A stretch of DNA of 64,000 bases, taken from positions 1,736,001 through 1,800,000 of the forward strand of contig JAGKQI010000104.1 in NCBI GenBank assembly GCA_018806915.1, read 5' to 3'. The DNA comes from Phytophthora colocasiae (lineage: Eukaryota; Oomycota; Peronosporomycetes; Peronosporales; Peronosporaceae). Position numbers and translations under genes: made by a program. Each line of letters starts with the position of its first letter. Position 1 is the first letter of the stretch. Below the pieces are notes generated by a model. It searched no databases, was not told where the DNA came from, and saw only the letters and a list, made by a program, of their open reading frames with translations. Below, in pieces: positions 11,931 through 26,900 of the stretch.

Positions 11931-14900
11931 ATGGTGCAGGATCGATGTCTTTTGGGTTGGTGGTACTTGTTAGCTGCTGTTGTGATGGTGGTTTCTGCAG
12001 CCCAGACTACAGACCCTTCGATTGTTGCTTGGACAAGGTCTATCAGCGGTGGTGCTATAAACGTTAGATGGTGGGTTGTGCGCAAGGATTGGATGATCCA
12101 TGTGCAAACACTAACAGCCTTGTGCTACTTGATGCACAGGACCGTTTCGACAGCATGGCAAGCCAGCAATTCACTGAATGATGTTGAACACTTCCGAGTA
12201 TATGTGGATGGCCATGAGAATGGTGTTGTTGATGGCGAAGAGATTAGTTACGACGTTATTGGTCTGACCAACAACACGGCGTATGCCATCCAAGTGAAGG
12301 GGAATCTTGCTAGTACATCTTCAGCAGATCCTTTATACTCGGACGTCATTTCAGCTACCACTTTGGATTGCACAGCACCACATACCCCAGATGCACCGAA
12401 GAAGATGTTTGTTTCCGGTGGTTTTGTTCAAGTGAGCGCACAGCAAACCGCTGATACTGGTGGTGCTGATCTTTTGAGTTTGACGATCATTGTTCGGCGT
12501 CTCGACAAATTAACTGTGGTCACGCAACAATCCCAAGCGCCTGTAACCTCAGGCGCTGTCGTCTACAACATCTACGGGCTAGATGCACAAACTAATTACA
12601 GGATTTCAGCGTTCGCTATCAACGAAGGTGGTCTCCAATCTTCGGAAAGTGATTTTTTAGACATCAAAACCAAGTTTCTTCAGCTACCTGGTCCATGTCC
12701 TCCGCCCATAGTACTAAATACTACAGGTGCGGCAATGCTGGCTGAGTTTTATTCAGTATTCTGACGCTTTTCATATTGGTATTGCAGGTGCCTCTGTCGC
12801 GTTGCGGCTGATCCGGCCACTTGATGATGGTAACCTTCACAACTATGTGTTGAAGGACCCTTTACTGACTAAGACATACACTCTGTGAATAGGTGGCGGT
12901 CGAATACAAGGGTTTAACGTGTACATGGCAACGGATGCTGCTGGTGGTTTTGAAGAAGTTGCTTCCACTATCGATACGGATATGATCGATGTTGTGGAGA
13001 TTTCGCGTTTGTCCACATCGAACGATAAGCCGCTCCTTCCGGAGACAAAGTACATCTTTAAAGCAGTGGCTGTAAATCTGGCTGATATTTGTATCTCGAC
13101 CGTGAATAGTCTGCAAGTGGCAAATGCAACGGAAACTCGGACTGCTGTCGCTTCTTTACCCGGTCCACCACCAAGCCCGTGCTTCTTGAAGGCTACCGGA
13201 GGCATGATATCAATGAGTTTGATGAAACCTGCCAACATGCAAGGTGCTAGATGCACTGGATTCTCGATCATGGTGAAAGACAACCTCGGTAATGTGATCA
13301 AGAACAGCATTGATGCCAGCGATGATGTGACCTACGATGCAACTTATCTCCAAGCAAATTCAAACTACGCGATATCGACTGCTGTAATTACGAATTTGGG
13401 GACTACTATGTACAGCAGCTCAACGACCATGAGCTCGATACATGCTACTCCCCCGACGCAGCCCCTCGCTGTTACTGCTGTTAATATAACTGGGAGCAGC
13501 GCGGTGATGGAATGGTCGTTACCTCTTGATATTGGAGGGGTCAACATTTCAGGTACGTTTCATTGGAGTCGTGCAAACTCTGAATATGTGGATAACGTTT
13601 CTGCATTCATTCGGCAGGATACACAATAATTTTGATTTCGGAAGGAATCCAAGAGGAGAGATTTGCAGTGTCATCGCCTTGGCTCCTAAAAGACCTGACT
13701 GCTGACATGTTGTATACGGCCAAGGTGAAAGCTATTAACATGGCAGAGAGGAAAGGACCCTCATCTACTGGTGCTACGTTCAAAACGGCGTCTCCCACAA
13801 AGCCTAGTGTGCCATCAAGCATATTATCGGTTTTCGCTTCTGGAGGAGCTATTGAAGTTGCGTGGAATCCACCTGAAAGTCGAGGAGGAGAGCCATTATT
13901 GTCTATGGGATACAAGATCGCTGCCTATACTTCCTTGTCTTGTTTCGATAACGAGGCGAACCCGTGTTTGGAATGCAACGCTGTAAAGCTTTCAGGTCAG
14001 CATTACAAACTTCTCGAGAATGCGTTAATTTGCGAAAGGCCGAGCCAGGCGGAATGTCCCGATGGGTCGATGAATTGCTGCATTTATCACGAGGATGGAA
14101 TTGGGTTTTCATGTAGTCTCATGGATTTAGCAATCCCACAGCGCTCTGTGGTGGGCACAACGTCTACCTTTTTTAAGGGGCTCAACTACTCATCATCCTA
14201 CTACTTTGGCGTCCAAGCGATCAACCGTGCTGGAAAGAGCAATATGTCTACGCTTCAGCAACTTCAAACGACGTAAGAAATGCAGTATCTGTGATGTCAT
14301 AGAATTGACTAACCGGTTTCGATTTGTGGCTACATCAACTGCATCTAGGGGTCAAACTGCGCCGTCGTTCCCTTCTAAGATTCGCCAACTCACCGCGACA
14401 GGTGGATCAATTCGACTTACTTGGGACGCACCGCTGGTACGTTTTGTACAATTGCACTACTTGCGTGAATTAAATGTTCAAGCCAGCCTAATATGTTGTT
14501 TTATGTTTTATAGGATACTGGGGGTGGTCCAATTCTTGGTTATCGAGTTTATCGGAATTATGAACTGCGTACGGTTGGATACGTCATGCCACCATTCACA
14601 GACTGCGGTGGCATGCAAGCGCTTAGTACCTACACTTATGGAATTGTTGCTGTCAATGGGTCACTGGTTGAGGGCTCCATGGCGTCTACCACACTTTCGA
14701 CAGTATCATTGACAAACCCATTCCAACCTTTGTTATCGCTAACAGCGGCCATGTATAACCGCCTCCAATTCAGAGCGAATCCAGCTTGCGATACTGGCGG
14801 AGGTACCTTGCAATATCAGTATGAGGTTAAATATTCTGGGACTGTGGTTGCTACAGACTACTTCGAATGCTGCAACTTCATCGTTGAAAACCTGATGAAG

Positions 14901-17900
14901 GGCCGAACATACGACGTCGCACTCAGAGCGATTAATTCGATGGCATTCTCGCCGTGGACCGAGTCAAGATTCACGACAACGACCGGTACCCCTTCAGCAC
15001 CCGTTCCCTCCTTAGTCCGCGTGAATACGTATAGTGCGGTTGTATTCCTCGGGTCATCGACTACTGATAAAGAAACACATTCATACGACGTGTATCTCTA
15101 TCTAGACGAGGCTGAAATTCAGCATCAAACTGTCTCGTGTCAAACTGATACTGTCGCGGGCCAGTATGACTGTCCAACGTCGTTTAAAGTAGAAGCGTTG
15201 GAGCCTCAAACTGAATACGGCATCAAGGTTAAGGCTAACGGCGGAATCGGGTCGATATTGTCGACCTTAGTGAAGTTCACAACGAACAGCACCAGTATTG
15301 GTAAGTTTCGACTCGGGCACTCTTGTTCTTATCGATGAACTAATGCTGTTATTTCTGCTACTGTCTTCAGGGGTGTTTGGCATGTCAAAGCACGATTATT
15401 ATGCTGACAAGAACGGAAGTATCAGTACTTCAGTACTTCGAAGTGGAGGAACTTCAGGATCTGTTGACGTTACGGTGAATGTCATTGAACCGGAGATGGT
15501 CCTAGTACGATGCGAACGTGTGGCCAGCGGAGGATGCCAATGCACGTTATACCTGAGGTCTTCCGGTACTTATTCGGATCCTTGTATTCTGACGTTTATT
15601 GATGGACAAAACAGTGCAGAAGTTTCATTTTCAACGTGGTATGACGATTCAGCAGAACTTATCCCGTTTCCTGTTGTTGTTGCCCCGTTTGGAGTGACTC
15701 TTTCTGGCGAGTACGCAGCACTCCTACACAATGATGTGTACCAACAATCCGGGTTTCTGGCATTCACTTCTTCCCCTTTTAAGGTGTTGGAAAATTCACT
15801 GTATGCAACAGTAGATGTGGTGCGTCTGAACGGTTCAGCAGGGACAATAAGTGCAGGATTTGAATCGTTTGATATCTCGGCAGCTGCAGGGGTCGACTAT
15901 GTTTTCTCCAGTGGATCAGTTACTATGGTGGAGCAGCAAAGTGCAACCCAAATTTGGATACAGCTGATTGACAACCACGTTTTTAATGTTGATAAATCGT
16001 TTGGAATTCGCTTGATGAATCAATCAACGCAATTTGGAGCTGGGGTTCTTGTATCGCAGCAGGTGGTTATACTAGACGATGAGAATATTCTGAATGCAGT
16101 GCCATACAAAATGGAGAGCGCAAGGATTGTTTATACGACTGGGGGTGAATTTCAAATTGAATGGGCGAATCCTTTTAATGACATAGCCTCCGTGTTGGGA
16201 TACATGGTCCGTGTTACACCTATAAACCCTGGAAATATCTCGAGCTTGTTCAACACGACCCAGCTGCAATTCACGCTGTCGGACCTTTCAGCTAGAAGCG
16301 CGTATCGTGTTGAGATAGCAGCTTGGAATTCTTTCGGTATGGGGGAATTTTCTGACATTATCGAGGTTGCAACGAAGGATATATCTCCTCCAGGCCCGCC
16401 ACTCGTGCTTGCTGTTTCTGACGTGACGAATACAAACTTAACACTCACTTGGGAACCGCCTCGGGATGATGGCGGCAGCGCGGTCAAAGGTTATTGGGTG
16501 GAAATTACTGCGGATACGGGTGTGGTTACTTTGTCGACATTTGTCGAAATTCCAAACCTCGTTTTCGTTGCTAAAGGCCTTACTGCATCTAGCAATTATA
16601 TCTGCAACGTTTCTACTGCTACCGAGGCCTATCCATACAGTTTGAATACGCCATCTTCTGCTCAAATAACGGCGCTGACCGGTATTGGAGTAGTCCCCGG
16701 GAAAGCTCAAGCTGTTGCACTTGTCGGGCAGCCTCGAGGGGGAGCTTTGACATTTTTCATGAGGCAACCACAATATACAGGTGGATTGGTGTTAACGATA
16801 TCTACGCTTTATTTACGAAGGGTTGGGGCGGATTCAAACGCTGCCTACACTTCTAGATGCAGAGTTAGTTTATTTGATCAGAAGAATTCGACGTGCACCG
16901 TTAACAACCTCGTAGCTGGGACAGGCTATGAAGTGTACGCGACGTTTTCAAATGAGAAGGTATGGTAACTCTACGTGCTGTGAATTTTTATGTTGGCTCT
17001 AACTTGTATGCATGCTTTTTTTAAGGGCGAGAGTGCTCCAGGAGAGATCAAACGCTTCCAGACAACTTCTGCTGTCGACTTGCCGTCTTCTCCTCTTAAT
17101 TTGCGAGCCACTCAGGTCACTGCTGGCAACATCAAGCTTGAATGGAATATCCCGGCTGATTTCGGTGGAGCCTCCGATGTCGTTGGATATATCGTGTACC
17201 AAAAGATTACTGTATCAGGCGCTGCATTTTTTACCCTTTACGATGGACATGATTCCAAGGAACTTAGCTTCGTTGCTCGAGAACTAATGCGTGGTTCGTC
17301 CTACGCGTTCGCTGTTGTTGCACTTAATGATGCCAGTTTCTGTGCGGATCCGAGTTTATACAATCTAACTTCGTTTTTGGAGGTGACGACACTTGCTGCC
17401 AGTCGCGTGGCACCTGCTAGAGATCTTTTCGTTCTCTACAGAACGGGAGGTTCTATTACGTTGGGATGGAAGGCTCCAGACGATTTGGCTGGCTTGCCGT
17501 TGCTAGAATATATCGTCGAATTGGAATCAACTACAAATGACTACGAAGTGCTGGCAGATTCTCTCTCAAGTGGTCAAACCCAGTATACACACTATGGACT
17601 CAGTGAGAGTACAACCTACAACTATGTTGTAACTGCGGTTAATGAAGACGGGCCAAGTGTAAGAAGTGCGATCTTTACGGCGACAACAGCAAACGTTTCG
17701 ATGCCTGGAGCCGTACAAAATGTCAACTATGTTAACGCAAGTGGTGGGAGTATCACATTGGTCTGGGACGCACCTCTAGATACGGGTGGTCGTCGCATTG
17801 AGCGTTACGAGATTTCTCGACCTGGACGGAGTTTTAGTTCTAATTCTACAGTGTTTGAAGATCACTTTAGTTTAAGCAGCAACACCGGGTACACTTACAC

Positions 17901-20900
17901 GGTATCGGCTTTTAATGGATACTATAGAGGTTATTCAGCTTCTGTGTGGGCATCAACTGGCAATCCCTCACTTCCGGACCCACCGCAGATGAATGCTATC
18001 CCTTTTGGTGGTCGACTGGAGGTTTCATGGGCGACACCGGAGAACACGGGCGGCGTCCCGATAAGTCAATATTTGATCACTCTGCTTGACTCAGACGGTT
18101 CTACCACCATCGAGAATACGGCTACGCATACTCTGAATTATACTTTCTGGGGTCTACTTGCGAGAACTCATTACAGGTTGACTGGGAAGTCAAGTAACGA
18201 CTTCGGAGACAGCGTGTTAGTGAGCTACGATGTTGTGATTGGTCCTCCTGACGCGCCAACGGCCCCTCCACAGCCCACAGCGAGCAACATACATGGGGGC
18301 CGAGTCGATATTCAAACGGAAGGCACGAGATACACAGGTGGAGAGGAAGTGTCGTTGATATTGTATATGGACGGCAAGGTAGAGTATTATTTTCCAGCAG
18401 TTGGAGGTGAAACGACAATCTATGGGCTAGTTGCTGAGACGGAGTACATTTTCAAAATTTCTGCCAAGAACTCGGTGGCTGAAACCAGAAGCGCTGCCTT
18501 AAAAGTTACGACAACCGAAATCTCTACTCCAGGACAGATTCAAAATCTACAGTTAGAGTCTGTCACTTACAGTCTCATGCAGCTTTCGTGGGATGATCTT
18601 CAGGATACGGGTGGAGACAGTCAACTGCAGTACAAAGTGATTTACGTTAAATGCAGTAGCGATGGAACTCCGACAGCGAACGAACAATTCCAGATATACA
18701 GTAACAGCAGTGTTGTTGTAGACAAACTGGATTATTCCTCCTTCTACAACGTGTCAGCCGTGGCTCTTACTAGTACAAGTTTACTAGGAATGGTAAGCTC
18801 TTCGATATTGGTAAAGACACAGCAGCCACTCGAGGGCGTAGTTGTTGCTGGTTCTCACGAAGTTACAGTGGTGGAAAATGCTGGGTTTGTTTCAATACCA
18901 ATTGAACGAGTGGATGGGTCTTTTGGTACAGTCTCGTACAGTTATATGATGACTGATGAGTCAGCGGTCCATGGAGTCAATTACGAGCAAACGGGGGCTG
19001 TCATCGAGCTTAGCACCAATGTCCAGTCGGATGTTCTGAGCATCCCGATCTTGAATGATGACGTTTACAATCCTGGTATAACGTTTTTGGTTACAATAAT
19101 CGATTTAAATACTGGACGAGAGACTTCTACCCGCGTCGTCCTAGAAGACGATGGAGATGCTGGATTTGTTTCATTTACTCTATCATCACTTGCACTCTTG
19201 GAGAATAGTGGCATTGCTTCTCTAAATATCGTTCGAAAAGCTGGAAGCAGCCCACCAGCAGATATTCTGGCTGTATTTGTTCATAACTCAAGCTCCGTGG
19301 ATCGATTTCGTTTTTTGGGCTCGACGATATTATTTGACATCGGTGATACGCAGAAGACCATATCAGTGCAGATCGTAAACGACATTGCGTTCCAACTTGT
19401 CCCTGACAGTATTAGTATAGGCCTCCAAATTCTCGATGGCGGCGTGCTCCACGGAGAATTCTCAACCATTACGCTGACTGCTCTGGATGATGGAGATATC
19501 TCTGTACCAAAGGAGTGTGTGAACCTTCGGCAGACTTCTGTTACAGGCGGTGCACTTGGCCTCGAATGGACCCAACCAATTGATCGTGGTGGAGCTAATA
19601 TCACGCTGTCGTTTGTCGTTACACTGTTGACTAGCAACCAGGCGGCAATAACACAGTATTCGGAAACGGAATCGACAGTTGTCTACGGATTGTCTCAAAG
19701 AACCTCCTACCAGGTCTTCGTTAATGCTAAAAATTCTGTAGGGCTTGGAGTTGCGAGCACCTCTTCACTATTAGCAACGACTAGTGCAACAGCTCCAACC
19801 GCACCCCTCAACATTCAGTTAATAAGTGCTTCGAGTTCTAGCCTTCAATTTAAGTGGTTGGCCCCGTTGGATGATGGAGGATCGCCAATTGTTGCTTACG
19901 CTGTTTACAAGGTGACTACGACTGCGTCCACTACTTCGCGTTCGACGTTTTCGTCGATTTTGTGCTCAACCATGACTGTTTGTACCATCAAGCAGCTACA
20001 AGCACTGACGAATTACAGCATTCAAATCCAAGCATCGTCCGCCTTCGTATCGCAGGGAGCTTTCTCCGATGTGGTAACGTTCACGACAACGAAACCTGAT
20101 TACCCCGATGCACCACCGATCGCAAATGTTACTTGGGTGAGCGCAGGAGCAATGACTATTCACATGTTTGACCCGGTGAATATCGGTGGATCGGATATCC
20201 AAGAGTACTTGCTATATATTCGCGCAGATCTTGATCCAGAATTCTCATTGATATACAGTGGCACGTTGAATGAGTACACAGTGTATCATTTACGTTATCA
20301 AACGGCTTATTACATTAAGTATCAAGTGGTAAACTCAGTCGGTCCGAGTTTGGATAGTCCTATCAAAATCTACAAGACGCTGCTAAAGTCGCTGCCAAGT
20401 GCCCCGTTGAATGTAGGAGTAGTTAATAGGACTGGTGGTGCTATTGTATTGTCGTGGGACGAACCGCTTGATATTGGAGGCCGGCAAATTACTGGATATG
20501 CAATAAAGATCGTCTCAATCAACGGAACGTCGGCTGCAATGGTTGGGTATGATGGAAAAAGCTTACCGTCTAGACAAGGGACACTGTACGGACTGACCGC
20601 GGATACAGAATACGGCATGCAAGTGGTGGCGTATTTGGAAGTGTCAAATTGCTTCGAACCAGCGCTTCAGGCTTGGAGCGTAGTTGTAGTGGCAGCCACT
20701 ATGAATGCAACATCCCCCGGATCCGCACCAGAACTTCTCGTTGGTCGTTATACAGGAGGAATCATTCAATTGGTTTGGCTTGCTCCGAAGGACCAGGGAG
20801 GAGCTCCACTGACTGGATACACGCTAAATTCTGTTGACGATGCTGGGAACTCCAATGTTCTTTTCTCGACTACCAACGCGACGATACTTTCCTTCGTGCA

Positions 20901-23900
20901 CAACGATCTAACGGCGACTACAAAGTATTCGTACTCAATCTCGACATCGAATTCTGCTGGAAGCAGTCCCACCAGTCCCGTTTTGATGGCCACAACAGAT
21001 ACGATTACATTTCCTTCTGCACCTTTAAACGTTCAGCAACTGGCGTATACAACAGGAGGGGCAATTACGGTTGGATGGGACCGATCGATAGACACTGGGG
21101 GGCAACCGATAGCTGGATATGTGGTATATCGCAACGCTGTAGCTGTGAGCACCACGTTGCCCCCCACTGCGAGAATTTTTGTAAACAGAGACGGGTTATC
21201 GGCTAGCTCGAGCTACACATATACGGTGCGAACAGTAGCTCAAAATTTGATGGTGTCTATGGCCAGCGAAGATTGTCCAGCTAAAACTACGGAGGCCACA
21301 AAACCTCAGAAAGCTCAGTCATTAAGTGCCATTCCAGGATCGAGCTATTTGAATGTGTCGTGGGTTCCTGATGGAGATACCGGTGGGCTGCCAATACTAT
21401 CTTATGACGTGAAGCTGATGCTCGGTTCGACTGTAGTGGAGAGTGTCAATTTAAAAACAGACAGGTCCTATTTCTTTGCTGGACTGACAGCTAGCACCAC
21501 CTACTCTGGTTACATTAAAGTCAACAATGACAGAGGTGCAAGTGAAGAACTTAGCGCTGACCTGACGACTACTAATCTGTCCGTACCAAGTGCCCCAGAG
21601 ATGCCTTCTGTCCGCTCAATATTCGGTGGAAATTTCACAATTCAAGTCCAACCACCGCGATTTACTGGGGGTTCCGCTATAACAAGCATGAAGGTGTACG
21701 AATATATTAACGGTGCTCCCAGTTTAAAAGTGACGCTGAGTGGGTCTCAAGCAAGCTACACGTTTTATGGCGTAAGTGCGTCGTCGAAATATTTCGTTGC
21801 TTGCTCCGCCATCAATTTAGCTGGTGAAGGACCCTTAAGTGCTATTACAACAATTGCAACAACGCCGATAAACCAGCCAGGACCAATTTTGACGGCTCCT
21901 ACTTTTGTTGGAGCTACAGGTACATCCCTTTCGTTTTCATGGAGTCCGCCGATGGATTCAGGAGGGAGCCAAACTTTAACGTATGTCGTCCGAGTTTCGA
22001 ACGGTACGGTGGATGCCATGAATCCTACCACAGAGCTCTCTTACACGGCAAAGCAGCTTTCTTACGGCAGTTCGTACGATTTTAAAGTTCGTGCAAAGAA
22101 TAATATTGGAGACGGAACGTGGAGTCCTATTACTACTGCTACAACCCAACCTGACGCCGCGGGTGAATTCAATTTCGCTCAAACTAACGTGTCGGTACTT
22201 GAGAACGCCACACAAGTGGCTCTAGTGGTGCAGCGAACCTCGGGTCTAAGTGGTCGGATTACGCTTACTTATTCTGCAGAGAAAACGAGTGCGCAACCCG
22301 CAACAATTGGCTCGGATTATGCTGTTGTTCGTGGTTCCAGCACTCCAACAGGGTCAATCGTCTTTGAGTCGCTGCAAAGTAAAGCTTCAATCGTAATATT
22401 CATCATTGATGACCCTGATTATGAACCTGACGAGACGTTCGCAGTTCGTATTACCGCTTTAACCTCCGCATCAGTGGGGACGCCGGTCATTGGAAGTAAA
22501 AATGCAACTGTGGTAACTATCGTAGACGACGGTGATGCTGGTTATATCAGTTTTGAGAAACCAGCATATATATTCACCGAAGATGCACGCACTGGGACAG
22601 TGGTAATTATACGAGAATACGGGAAAAGTACCAACATTACTCTCACGTTTGAATTTTGGGGAGGAACAGCAACCGTAGACGTTGACTATCGTAAAACCAC
22701 CACGCCAGTTGTTATGGATAATGGAGTGACAAAGGCGACGTTAACTTTCTCCATTATCAACGACAAGATTTTCGAGTACCCAGATGAATATTTCTATATT
22801 CGTATGTCGATAACTGGTGGAGCTATTCTTCGTCAATCTCAAGTTCGAGTGACAATTCTTGATGATGGAGATGTGTCGAATCCTGGCACATGTCCTCCAC
22901 CTGAGCTTCAAACCGTAACAGGTGGATTCGCTACGTTCTTAGCCCGCCTCCCGGATCATAACGGCAGTGCGACTGGGTTACTGTCGAACTATATTGTGCG
23001 TCTGAGCACCGAAACCACTTCAATGGATTTCAATTTGTCGGCAACCCGAATACTATCAGTTGGGAACTTGACGGCTTTAACTGCTTACAGCGTGATTATA
23101 GCTCCCAATAGTCCGTACGGGCAGGGAAGTTTCAGCAGCCCAACTCAGTTTTCGACAACGAATCGCTCACTACCAGGTGCAGTTTCGTCAATGTATGTGC
23201 AGTCAAGGACAGGAGGCCAAATCTCGCTGGTTTGGTCACAACCTGCAGATACAGGCGGAATTCCTATCAGCAAATATCGAGTTGATGTGGTCGGCTATCC
23301 AGAGGTAGGTTTTAAATTCCACAACTTCTTGATGGTGTGTATATCTAACCTTCATATGAGTTAGTTGACGATAGAGAACGAGCAGCCTGCTACCCAAGCA
23401 ATTATGTATGGTTTGTCTGCGTCGACATCGTACTCATTCTCCGTTCAGGTGACTTTTGTGGCGGTCTTTTACTATGCAGTTTATGCTAAATGTGATTTTG
23501 TTACAGGCACAAAATGCAGTTACAGACAACGATGGATGGGGCACTAAGAGTTCTCCTTTCAAATTTTCTACTTCCGTGGCTACTCAACCAGGTTCCCTTG
23601 TTCTTAGCCCAGACCCGTACCAAAATGCAACTGGTGGTAAAGTATATCTGAGCTGGAAACCTCCACGTGATACAGGTATTTACTTTCCTAGATAAACGTC
23701 TGCTTTAACTCTGACGTTTATTTACCTTGTAATAGGCGGTTTGCGCATCTCTTGGTACAGCGTATTCGCTAGAAGTGCCTCCCGTCCATGGTTTTTGTCT
23801 GCAACAGCATCTCCAAGTAATAATCCATTATTTTCCGCGGTGGAAACGCTGAACGCCAGCACTGCGTACGAGTTCTTCGTCTTAGCGAACAACTCAGTGC

Positions 23901-26900
23901 CAGCTGAGAACCTTCCAGGAAAATTGTCAATTGCTGAAGGATCTACTCTGCTGAGTTCATCTTCCAACCTATTGCCTTGGCTGTCCGTTGGAACTGTCAT
24001 CACTGTTGATGTGAGTGCTAGTGGTATAGAATTGTGGGAAACATCAATTCTAACATTGGTATCTCTAGGGTTCTGTGTTTGTAGTCAATAATCTATCGAG
24101 CGCTGCTGCTGGATCGATTGGTCTCAAGTACCCTCATATGTCGACATCCATACTGAGCAAGACCGGAGCCATTACGGGTCAAGCGACCAGCTTTACAGTG
24201 CTTAGAACAAATGTGTCTAGCCTGCCTGACCTTCCACCTGCACCAGAACTCTCACTAACTACTGGTGGAATGATAAATCTGGTGCTGCGGTCGCCTAAAG
24301 ACACAGGTAAGGTCTTGATTACCCTTTTGCTCGGTTCACTGAAGCCTAACATGGCAGGCTTTACTTTAAACTGGTAGGTGGTATCCCGATCTTGGACTTT
24401 GCCGTGTACTGGAATGGAATAAAGTTGGATGTCGACTCTTATCTGAAAAACGTGTCCAAGACAAACCCCCTTCAACTTACGGCTCTCGTATCTGTATCAC
24501 GATTGAAGTCAGTGACTGGCTACAATGTGAGCGCACTGGCCCTTAACTCGATCTCACTCTGCAAGTTTGGGAGTGTTACTACAGGACCAAATGGGTCTTT
24601 CACCACCACAGCTGTCACCGCTCCAGGGTCACCACTACTTGCGACGTACCGAATTACTGGCGGTGGCATCACAATGACCATCATCGATCCACACGATACA
24701 GGAGGCAATGACATTCAACTGTATCGACTCTATTACAAGCGAAATGGGACAACTGATCCGTGGGTGCTCACCTACAACGACCGAAAACATCAAGCCATCG
24801 TTGCTCGACTGAAGAATTCGACTGAATATGCCTTCATGGCATCTGTCAGCAATGGGTTTTTCGACTCAGTGAACTCTTCAGTTAAAATCGTCCGGACACT
24901 AAACAAGTCCCCTCCTGGATCATGTGAAGCTCCAAAGTTTGTGAATTCTACAGGAGGAATGCTACAAGTGAAGTGGGATTTTCCTGCCGACGATGGAGGC
25001 TCAACTGTGACTGGTTTCTACGCTACTATTGGCTCTCACGTCGATGGATCTGGACGAACGACGGTAAAGACAAACACGACGTCTTGTAGCTTCTACAGAC
25101 TGCTGGCAGACTCGAGTTACGATGTCGTTGTACGTGCCGAGAATGCGAATGGTGTGGGGTCTGAAAGCTCTATCGTTACATTTAACACAACGTCCGTAAC
25201 GCCTCCCGTTGGAAATATTGACGTAGTGGTGCATATGACTACAGGGGGAGCAGCACAGATCTCTTTTGATGAACCAATCGATCTTGGTGGCGTAACTTCA
25301 AACGATATGATCTATAGCATCTATCTCGATCGAGCCAACACCATCAACATGTCCTATTCGAGTCTTGAGGGTAACACTCTGAGTTCTGGCAGTTCTACAA
25401 GGAGATTAACAGAAAATATTCACAGACGCCTGGAAGTATCGAGAGTTTTTTCAAACGTGATGGTGGGCGATATGGATCCTGAGACTTTGTACGGCATTCA
25501 GATACTTCCCATCAGTTCTTTTTCTAGTGGTGGGATCTCCGCTTCGTTTCCTGTTGAGACTGTGGCCGCAACAGTTCCAAGTGCTCCCGTTAGTCTTATT
25601 CGCGACGCTTTGACTGGCGGAGCTGTTTCCATATCGTGGGGAGCACCAGTGGATACTGGAGGAATGGCGTTAAACCCGTACACACTGTACTTGTCCACCA
25701 CTTCTATCACTGGCCCTTTCACAAACGTTTACACTGGATTGCCACGAACAACTTCTATCCACAATCTGACCGCCAGCTCTACGTACTGGGTACGTGTTAC
25801 CGCGTGGAATGACATCGGAGAATCCCCGTCAAGTCCTGTGTTACAATTTTCTACGCGAAGTATCACAGCCCCGACCGCACCCGAGAATTTCAGAATTCTT
25901 TCTGTGAGTCATGATGCCATTGAATGCCAATGGGATCTACCAAAAGATATCGGTGGGGACGCAATCAATGGATTTACAGTCACGGCGACGACGGGTAATC
26001 CTCCGGTCTCACTGACCTTCCCAGTAACTACTTTATCTGCTACTTTAACTGCGTTGAGTGTATCAACTTCCTATTCCGTATCAGTGGTAAGTTCGTGCTG
26101 CTGTTATAAACAATCTGGAGTTTGAAACTGATCATTGTGAGTAGACAGCCACGAACTCGGTTGGAGATTCCGGACCGCCAAGTTTAACTAGATATGCAAG
26201 GACTTCGGGTGGTGCCAACATTCCGTCAACTCCGCAGATTGGATGCGGTAGGCGTTGTTGCTTGGATCAATCTGTATTGTTGATAATTAACCCTTTCATT
26301 CATTTTTGTTTTGTTTTTCGAGGTAGTATCACGCACCTGGGTCCAACTTCTATGGTATCCGTCTCCTGGCGCTACAACATACCATATCATGCGTGGTGGA
26401 ACGGAGATCGGTACAACCACGACGACGTCTTTTACTGATAATGTTTCACTTGTTACTGCAACATCTTACGCTATTTGGGTGGCTTCGGCCTCACAAACTA
26501 GTAGTGAAGTGTCCGTCACGACGTTGGACCCAACAGATACGACGGATGCTATTTGTCAAGGAAAGATGGGACACATCAGCCAAATCAACTATGCAAACAA
26601 CATCAAGAAGCAGTGGAAAATCAGCCCCGTGGCCTCGTATTCTGGTATCACGCTAACGGTGAGATGTTTGAAGCATGTTTTGTACTTGTAAGTTGTTTTT
26701 ACTAAACTAAAAACTGTTGCAGTTTTCGACGTTTGAACTGGAGTGCGATCACGACTACGTGGAAATCATCGACGCATCAACCAATGTGCGTCTGTGGAAA
26801 GGTGGATGTGTACGAACAGGTCATTTCGTTTATCAAGTGAAATCATCTGTCATTGTTTCGTTCACCAGCGACAGCAGCGTCACTGCCAAAGGCTTTGAAA